A stretch of DNA of 11,830 bases from Clostridiales bacterium (GTDB lineage: Bacteria > Bacillota > Clostridia > Peptostreptococcales > Anaerovoracaceae). A program made the position numbers and the translations under genes. Where the stretch lies: NCBI GenBank assembly GCA_009778945.1, contig WRFF01000045.1, positions 1 to 11,830 on the forward strand, given 5' to 3'. The stretch's first letter is position 1. Each line of letters begins with the position of its first letter. The notes beneath the pieces are model-generated. The model made no database searches. It worked only from the letters and a program-made list of their open reading frames with translations, and was not told the origin of the DNA. This document shows, one piece after another, positions 8,527 to 11,830 of the stretch.

Positions 8527-8562
8527 TTCCAGCCTTTCTTTATGTTCTGTCTAATAATGCAT

Positions 8563-8579
8563 AATTATACACTATAATT
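8563..8579. repeat. 17-base perfect dyad holding two divergent -10 hexamers
   Basis: AATTATA-CAC-TATAATT is a perfect inverted repeat with 7-base arms. The left arm holds the carA -10 read leftward (8564-8569). The right arm holds an equally perfect TATAAT read rightward (8573-8578), pointing at the SGNH gene. The rightward hexamer has no good -35 at 17 bases, so whether it is used is unclear. Confidence 0.6.
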
Positions 8580-8592
8580 TATATTTATGCAA
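8564..8592 (-). promoter_or_regulatory. carAB promoter
   Basis: On the minus strand a perfect TATAAT (8564-8569) follows TTGCAT (8587-8592, weak -35) after a 17-base spacer. The predicted start is near 8557, giving a leader of about 30 bases to the carA ATG. The surrounding DNA is far more AT-rich than the coding regions. The whole element lies within the tandem ARG boxes. Confidence 0.68.
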
Positions 8593-8593
8593 T

Positions 8594-8624
8594 TTGCCCG
8601 CGCGAACCCCACCTGTGTTAGAAT
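8594..8624 (+). promoter_or_regulatory. Putative leaderless promoter of the SGNH hydrolase gene
   Basis: TGTTAGAAT ends at 8624, giving a TAGAAT -10 (8619-8624, 5 of 6 matches) with an extended TGn element. A poor -35 TTGCCC (8594-8599) lies 19 bases upstream. Only 6 bases separate the -10 from the ATG at 8631, so transcription would start at or within a base or two of the initiator codon. No Shine-Dalgarno sequence is present before the ATG. Confidence 0.5.
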
Positions 8625-8630
8625 CCGGAT

Positions 8631-9371
8631 ATGGAACACGCAACAGCCGACCGGCCTACGCAGCACGCGAATAAAAAACCACGCAGGGGAATGTCTTTTT
8701 TCACAGGGGTCCTGCTTATATTCGTACTCACTCTATGCGTCAGCGCCGGCGTCGTCCTGCTTTTTACAAGCGGCATTGCCAAATATCCGCAGCTTACGGG
8801 CCAAACCTCGAATTCGCCCGCCGCCACAGGGAACCCTCCGGCAACGGAAGGATCGCCTGCCGCGAATATCAACGACCAGTATATCATGGTTGTCGGCGAC
8901 AGCATCGTCGTCGGGGCGACGCCGGAGCTGAAAAAACACCTCACGCATGTCTCCATCGACGCCAAGGTCGGCCGCACCATGCCGACCGGTTATGATATTC
9001 TCGAATCACGCGAACAGGAGGGTCTGCTCCAAGACGCCAACGTGATTGTCGTCTCGCTCGCAAACAATATCGCAAACGATTCCATCGAGAAGGCGCAGGA
9101 CATCATCGGCCTCGTCCGCCCCGGGCAGCGCCTGGTGTTCGTCACGGGCCACGGGCACGCCAATATGAAGCCGATCAACGATTTCCTTCGCACGCTTCCG
9201 GACGAATACGGTTGGGTCACTGTCGCCGACTGGGATCAGGCTATCTCGCAAAATGCCGAATGGCTTGGGCCGGACGGCGTCCATGTCGCCAACAACAAAG
9301 CCAATATTCTCTACGCCGATCTTGTCACAAACGCGATTCAGCTCGTCCTGGCAAAGCCCGCCGCCTCTTAA
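8631..9371 (+). CDS. Membrane-anchored SGNH/GDSL-type hydrolase or acyltransferase-like domain protein
   Basis: The 246-residue product has a short basic cytoplasmic N-terminus (1-20), one transmembrane segment at about 25-47, a low-complexity Thr/Pro/Ala/Asn linker (about 55-80) and an extracytoplasmic SGNH domain (about 84-240). Block I is MVVGDSIVVGA with Ser91 as the likely nucleophile, and block V is PDGVH with Asp215 and His218. Block III appears as SLANN (142-146), with Ala where the oxyanion-hole glycine normally sits. VGDS, AKVGR and WLGPDGVH resemble the SGNH domains at the C-terminus of OatA-like acyltransferases, here without the multi-spanning acyltransferase-3 part. Esterase or O-acetyl transfer activity on a cell-envelope glycan is plausible but inferred. 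The gene is divergent from carA and its stop overlaps the alaA stop. A downstream ATG at 8691 is rejected because its AGGGG lies almost against the ATG and the basic N-terminus would be lost. Confidence 0.8.
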   Translation: MEHATADRPTQHANKKPRRGMSFFTGVLLIFVLTLCVSAGVVLLFTSGIAKYPQLTGQTSNSPAATGNPPATEGSPAANINDQYIMVVGDSIVVGATPELKKHLTHVSIDAKVGRTMPTGYDILESREQEGLLQDANVIVVSLANNIANDSIEKAQDIIGLVRPGQRLVFVTGHGHANMKPINDFLRTLPDEYGWVTVADWDQAISQNAEWLGPDGVHVANNKANILYADLVTNAIQLVLAKPAAS

Positions 9372-10594
9372 GGTTTCTGCGTGTAATTCTTCAGAAAAGT
9401 TTTCAGCCGCGCCGCAATTATTTCAAGTTGCGAAACTTCGGGCAGATAGACAATCCGGAAATGGTCCGGCTTCTGATAATTGAATCCCCGCCCATGCGTC
9501 ATAAGGACATGGTGCGCGTGCAGAAAGTCCAGTACAAAGCGCTCGTCGTCCACAATCCCAAAGCGTTTCACATCGAGCTTCGGAAAGATATAGAAAGCCG
9601 CTTTCGGTTTGACTGCCGAAAGCCCCGGTATCTCCTGAATCGCACGCCAGATGCACTCACGCTGTTCGTAGATGCGGCCGCCGGGCCGGAGCAGCGGCGC
9701 GGCGCTGTACGGTTCTTTCATCGCTTCCCGGATGACAAGCTGCGCCGGCACATTCGCGCACATCCGCATCGAAGCCAGCATGCGCACGCCTTCAATATAA
9801 TCACGCGCCAGTTCCGTACGCCCCGAGAAGCAAAGCCACCCGCAGCGGAAACCCGCGGCCATGTGGGATTTGGAAAGGCCGTTGAAGGTCACGTTGAAGA
9901 CTTCGTCCGCTCCGTCAACCGACGCAGTTGACAAATGCCGCTCTCCCTCCAGGATAAGCCGATCGTAAATCTCATCGCTGAAAATTATCAGATCATGCTT
10001 TTTCGCAATCTTCACAATTTCTTCAAGCGTTCCGCGCGGGTAGAGCGCACCGGTCGGATTGTTGGGATTGATCAGGACAATCGCCTTTGTAGACGGCGTT
10101 ATTTTGCTCCGGATATCGGCGATGTCCGGCAGCCAGCCGTTCGCCTCGTCACAGCAGTAATGCACCACCCTGCCGCCGCAGAGCGTCGCGCTGCTTGTCC
10201 AGAGCGGATAGTCAGGCGTGGGAATAAGGATTTCATCGCCATCGTCCAAAAGCGCCTGCAGCGCGATATTCACGAGCTCGCTGACGCCGTTCCCCGTAAA
10301 GACATGGTCCGGCCGCACGCCGCGGATACCTTTGGATGTGCAGTAATCCGCGATCGCCTCGCGCGCCTCGGGTATGCCGACGCTGTCCGAATACGGTTCC
10401 CCGCGGCGTACCGCCGCTCGCATCGCTTCCTCGACGAAATCCGGCGCGTACAGACCGAACGCCGCCGGGTTTCCGGTATTGAGCGGAATGATCTCGATGC
10501 CTTTCGCCGCCATGCGGGCCGCTTCGTCCGCGACCGGGCCGCGAATATCGTAGCCCACGTTGTTTAGTTTTATCGTCTTTTTGAATTCTTTCAT
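9368..10594 (-). CDS. alaA: Alanine/glutamate-pyruvate aminotransferase, AlaA-like (fold type I PLP)
   Basis: The 408-residue protein aligns by eye along its length with E. coli AlaA (YfbQ), which makes alanine from pyruvate and glutamate. Shared stretches include VGYDIRGPV at 13-21, FTGNGVSELV at 99-108, IPTPDYPLW at 124-132, NPNNPTG at 176-182, IIFSDEIYD at 203-211 and MLASMRMCANVPAQ at 272-285. The PLP Schiff-base lysine is Lys242 in FNGLSKSHMAAGFR, Asp207 contacts the pyridine nitrogen, and Arg380 in DHFRIV fits the substrate carboxylate binder. I chose the ATG at 10594. The in-frame TTG at 10612 has no ribosome binding site and would add six residues absent in relatives. The ATG itself has GAGG directly against it with no spacer, so leaderless initiation is possible. 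The gene stands alone, convergent with the SGNH gene. AlaA is the best call; other aspartate-family aminotransferases cannot be fully excluded. Confidence 0.88.
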   Translation of the reverse strand: MKEFKKTIKLNNVGYDIRGPVADEAARMAAKGIEIIPLNTGNPAAFGLYAPDFVEEAMRAAVRRGEPYSDSVGIPEAREAIADYCTSKGIRGVRPDHVFTGNGVSELVNIALQALLDDGDEILIPTPDYPLWTSSATLCGGRVVHYCCDEANGWLPDIADIRSKITPSTKAIVLINPNNPTGALYPRGTLEEIVKIAKKHDLIIFSDEIYDRLILEGERHLSTASVDGADEVFNVTFNGLSKSHMAAGFRCGWLCFSGRTELARDYIEGVRMLASMRMCANVPAQLVIREAMKEPYSAAPLLRPGGRIYEQRECIWRAIQEIPGLSAVKPKAAFYIFPKLDVKRFGIVDDERFVLDFLHAHHVLMTHGRGFNYQKPDHFRIVYLPEVSQLEIIAARLKTFLKNYTQKP

Positions 10595-10600
10595 CCTCAA

Positions 10601-10629
10601 AGGATACCGCAAAGATCGGAAGACGGCAA
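10601..10629 (-). promoter_or_regulatory. Putative leaderless promoter of alaA
   Basis: On the minus strand TTGCCG (10624-10629, 4 of 6 matches) is followed after exactly 17 bases by TATCCT (10601-10606, 4 of 6). Six bases then lead to the ATG at 10594, the same -10 to ATG distance as at the SGNH gene. Both hexamers are weak, so this is tentative. The -35 abuts the GC hairpin at 10630. Confidence 0.4.
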
Positions 10630-10655
10630 GCGGCGCCGGCTCACGCCGGCGCCGC
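10630..10655 (-). terminator. GC-rich hairpin after the surface-protein gene, possible terminator
   Basis: A perfect 11-base inverted repeat (10630-10640 and 10645-10655) encloses a 4-base loop. Read on the minus strand the loop is GTGA, a GNRA tetraloop in RNA, as expected for the transcript of the upstream surface-protein gene. The sequence after the stem is CTTGCCGTCTTCC, not a U-run, so this is a non-canonical terminator at best. It could instead protect the 3' end of the mRNA. Confidence 0.5.
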
Positions 10656-10680
10656 CGCCGCTGTTATTTGCAGCCCTGTA

Positions 10681-11830
10681 TCATTTGCTGTGATAGCTGC
10701 TTCGCTTTTTGACTGCCAGAATCAAACCGAGCGCTATTACGGTGCCGGCCAACCATAGCCAGTACACCTCTACGCCGGAGTCTCCCGTTACCGGCACTGT
10801 CGGCGGTGTTCCCGACGGCGGCGTTACGGGCGGCGGCGGTATTGAGGTCTTCTCGTTCGTGATGGTCGCGACCGACCATACATCGCGGGCTCCGTTCCAA
10901 ACCGGCTGGGAATAGCTCGTCTTACAATCGGCAGGCGGGCCGTTTGGGAAGATTTCCTTCACGGTATATTCTATAAACTGCACATTGCCGCTGGCATTCG
11001 GATACAACGTGTATACCGACAGGCCGCCCCATTGGTAACTCCAGCCGTTGCCCTGGTTCAGCTCCACCGGATTGGACACCGGGGTAGCGGTCCCGGCCGG
11101 CCCGTCTTTTTCGTACAGTTGCACGTATACCGGTTCGGGCGTAAGGCCCTTCCAGGTTTTTTTCACGGCGACGTTTGTAGTGGGGACGCCCAGTATGCCG
11201 TCGTTGCCGAAATCGCGGATCTGTATGATATAATTCCCGCCTCCGACACGCGTCATGCTGCTGTTATTGAATGTCTGTTCGACATAGCCGTTCGTGCCGG
11301 TGGGATTGCTTTTTTTCGCCGTGGTCGTGACCATATTTTCCGTTCGCGGCTTTCCGGAATCGATATAGGGCGCGCCGGTCCCGGGGACCGTATAGGTTTG
11401 GCTGTCCACCTGGGTATACCTCTCGCTGATATACCCCTGCGCATTCAAATTGAAATATTCATCCCGGGCATAAAACGGGCCGGTGTCGCCATTCACGGCC
11501 GGCCTGTAATCGCCGCTGTCGAGGACATACAGCGGGACTTTGCCGCTTGGGTCATAATAGTAATAGTAAGGATCGGCGTAGTCGAGTTCGCAAAACGCCG
11601 TTGTCACGTCACTGCTGACATCGTATTGGTTCGTGAAAAACGTAAGGACGCTCGGATAAGCGTATGACCATGGGGGCGACGTCCTGGTGAACGTCTGCTT
11701 GTACGCAGCGTCGATCTTATCCAGGGTCAGCGAATTTTGAAGCCCAACGGCATAAATGGCGTGAATCGGCGAAACCTCTTTGATTTCCGCCCCGACAATC
11801 TTGCTGTTCACGACATCCGCCTTTATGGTG
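10681..11830 (-). CDS. Sortase-anchored surface protein with Cna_B domain (5' end beyond window)
   Basis: The frame is open to the window edge: the codons above GTG 11811 read T-I-K-A-D-V without a stop. The GTG is therefore not taken as the start, and the N-terminus is missing. Numbering from 11811, residues 1-205 are an unrecognised, Tyr/Thr-rich extracellular region with a YYYYY run at 82-86. Residues about 210-322 form a Cna_B (SpaA-like) domain: VAVKKTWKG, VYVQLYEKDG, WSYQWGGL, IEYTVKE and ATITNEK. The expected isopeptide set is visible: Lys218, Glu286 and Asn319. A Pro/Thr linker (324-338) precedes the sorting signal VPVTG at 339-343, a hydrophobic span at about 350-366 and a basic tail KKRSSYHSK. 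Such proteins are cleaved by sortase and linked to peptidoglycan or pili as adhesins. No sortase gene is visible in the window. VPVTG is a variant of LPXTG. Confidence 0.85.
   Translation of the reverse strand, partial: TIKADVVNSKIVGAEIKEVSPIHAIYAVGLQNSLTLDKIDAAYKQTFTRTSPPWSYAYPSVLTFFTNQYDVSSDVTTAFCELDYADPYYYYYDPSGKVPLYVLDSGDYRPAVNGDTGPFYARDEYFNLNAQGYISERYTQVDSQTYTVPGTGAPYIDSGKPRTENMVTTTAKKSNPTGTNGYVEQTFNNSSMTRVGGGNYIIQIRDFGNDGILGVPTTNVAVKKTWKGLTPEPVYVQLYEKDGPAGTATPVSNPVELNQGNGWSYQWGGLSVYTLYPNASGNVQFIEYTVKEIFPNGPPADCKTSYSQPVWNGARDVWSVATITNEKTSIPPPPVTPPSGTPPTVPVTGDSGVEVYWLWLAGTVIALGLILAVKKRSSYHSK

Larger units (their letters stand above)
8556..8593. promoter_or_regulatory. Tandem ARG-box operator (ArgR/AhrC site) in the carA promoter
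   Basis: The plus strand reads TGCATAATTATACA at 8558-8571, a full match to the ArgR/AhrC core TGNATWWWWATNCA. A second core, TTTATATTTATGCA at 8578-8591, matches at every defined position but one (T for G at position 2). As 18-base boxes they occupy 8556-8573 and 8576-8593, leaving a 2-base gap. Tandem boxes separated by 2-3 bases are the known arrangement at E. coli arginine operators. The pair covers the carA -10 and most of the -35, so bound repressor should block RNA polymerase. Because carAB is a classical arginine-repressed operon in other bacteria, motif and context support each other. The repressor gene is not in the window. Confidence 0.82.

Noticed and set aside
8527..8557. PyrR-binding attenuator or riboswitch in the carA leader
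   Set aside because: With the promoter at 8564-8592 the leader is only about 30 bases, too short for an antiterminator/terminator pair, and no hairpin is visible. Operator control by ARG boxes explains the region better.
10651..10662. GCC trinucleotide run as a microsatellite
   Set aside because: It is only about four units long, overlaps the GC hairpin and is expected by chance in GC-rich DNA.
1..11830. A defence island, mobile element or phage region
   Set aside because: No transposase, integrase, recombinase, toxin-antitoxin pair, direct-repeat array or attachment-site duplication was found. The identifiable genes are mainly metabolic, RNA-processing and envelope functions.

Overview
The window reads as ordinary chromosome from a GC-rich member of the Bacillota (Firmicutes), most likely an anaerobic Clostridia lineage. 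This is inferred from family content only: a DUF3048/YerB-type lipoprotein, an XdhC-family maturation factor, a sortase-anchored Cna_B surface protein with a VPVTG sorting signal, and an AhrC/ArgR-type ARG box. I see no insertion sequence, prophage, CRISPR array, tRNA or rRNA. Coding density is very high and no gap exceeds about 190 bases.

Layout, left to right. (1) 1-1482, minus: a beta-CASP metallo-beta-lactamase-fold ribonuclease-like protein whose 3' end is cut by the window edge. It has its own promoter. (2) 1587-2705, minus: an XdhC-family protein with an unusual domain order. It lies 16 bases downstream of (3) 2722-3972, minus: a DUF3048 lipoprotein with a near-consensus promoter. Genes 3 and 2 look like one transcript. 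(4) 4182-7430 and 7423-8526, minus: carB and carA, the two subunits of glutamine-dependent carbamoyl phosphate synthetase, overlapping by 8 bases with carA transcribed first. (5) 8631-9371, plus: a membrane-anchored SGNH/GDSL-type hydrolase, divergent from carA. (6) 9368-10594, minus: an AlaA-like alanine aminotransferase, convergent with the SGNH gene, the two stop codons sharing one TTAA. (7) 10681-11830, minus: the C-terminal part of a sortase-anchored surface protein whose 5' end lies beyond the window.

The most informative non-coding stretch is the carA/SGNH divergent region. A perfect ARG box (TGNATWWWWATNCA) and a second copy with one mismatch lie in tandem across the -10 to -35 region of the carA promoter. 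The C-terminal effector domain of CarB also lacks the residues that bind UMP/IMP in the E. coli enzyme. The two observations agree: this carAB pair is probably an arginine-dedicated, arginine-repressed enzyme rather than the UMP-inhibited pyrimidine one.

A second theme is leaderless translation. Both the SGNH gene and alaA lack a usable ribosome binding site, and both have a -10-like hexamer ending exactly 6 bases before the ATG.

I did not find a clearly new multi-gene system here. The items most worth checking are the arginine circuit, the leaderless pair, the XdhC domain order and the surface protein.
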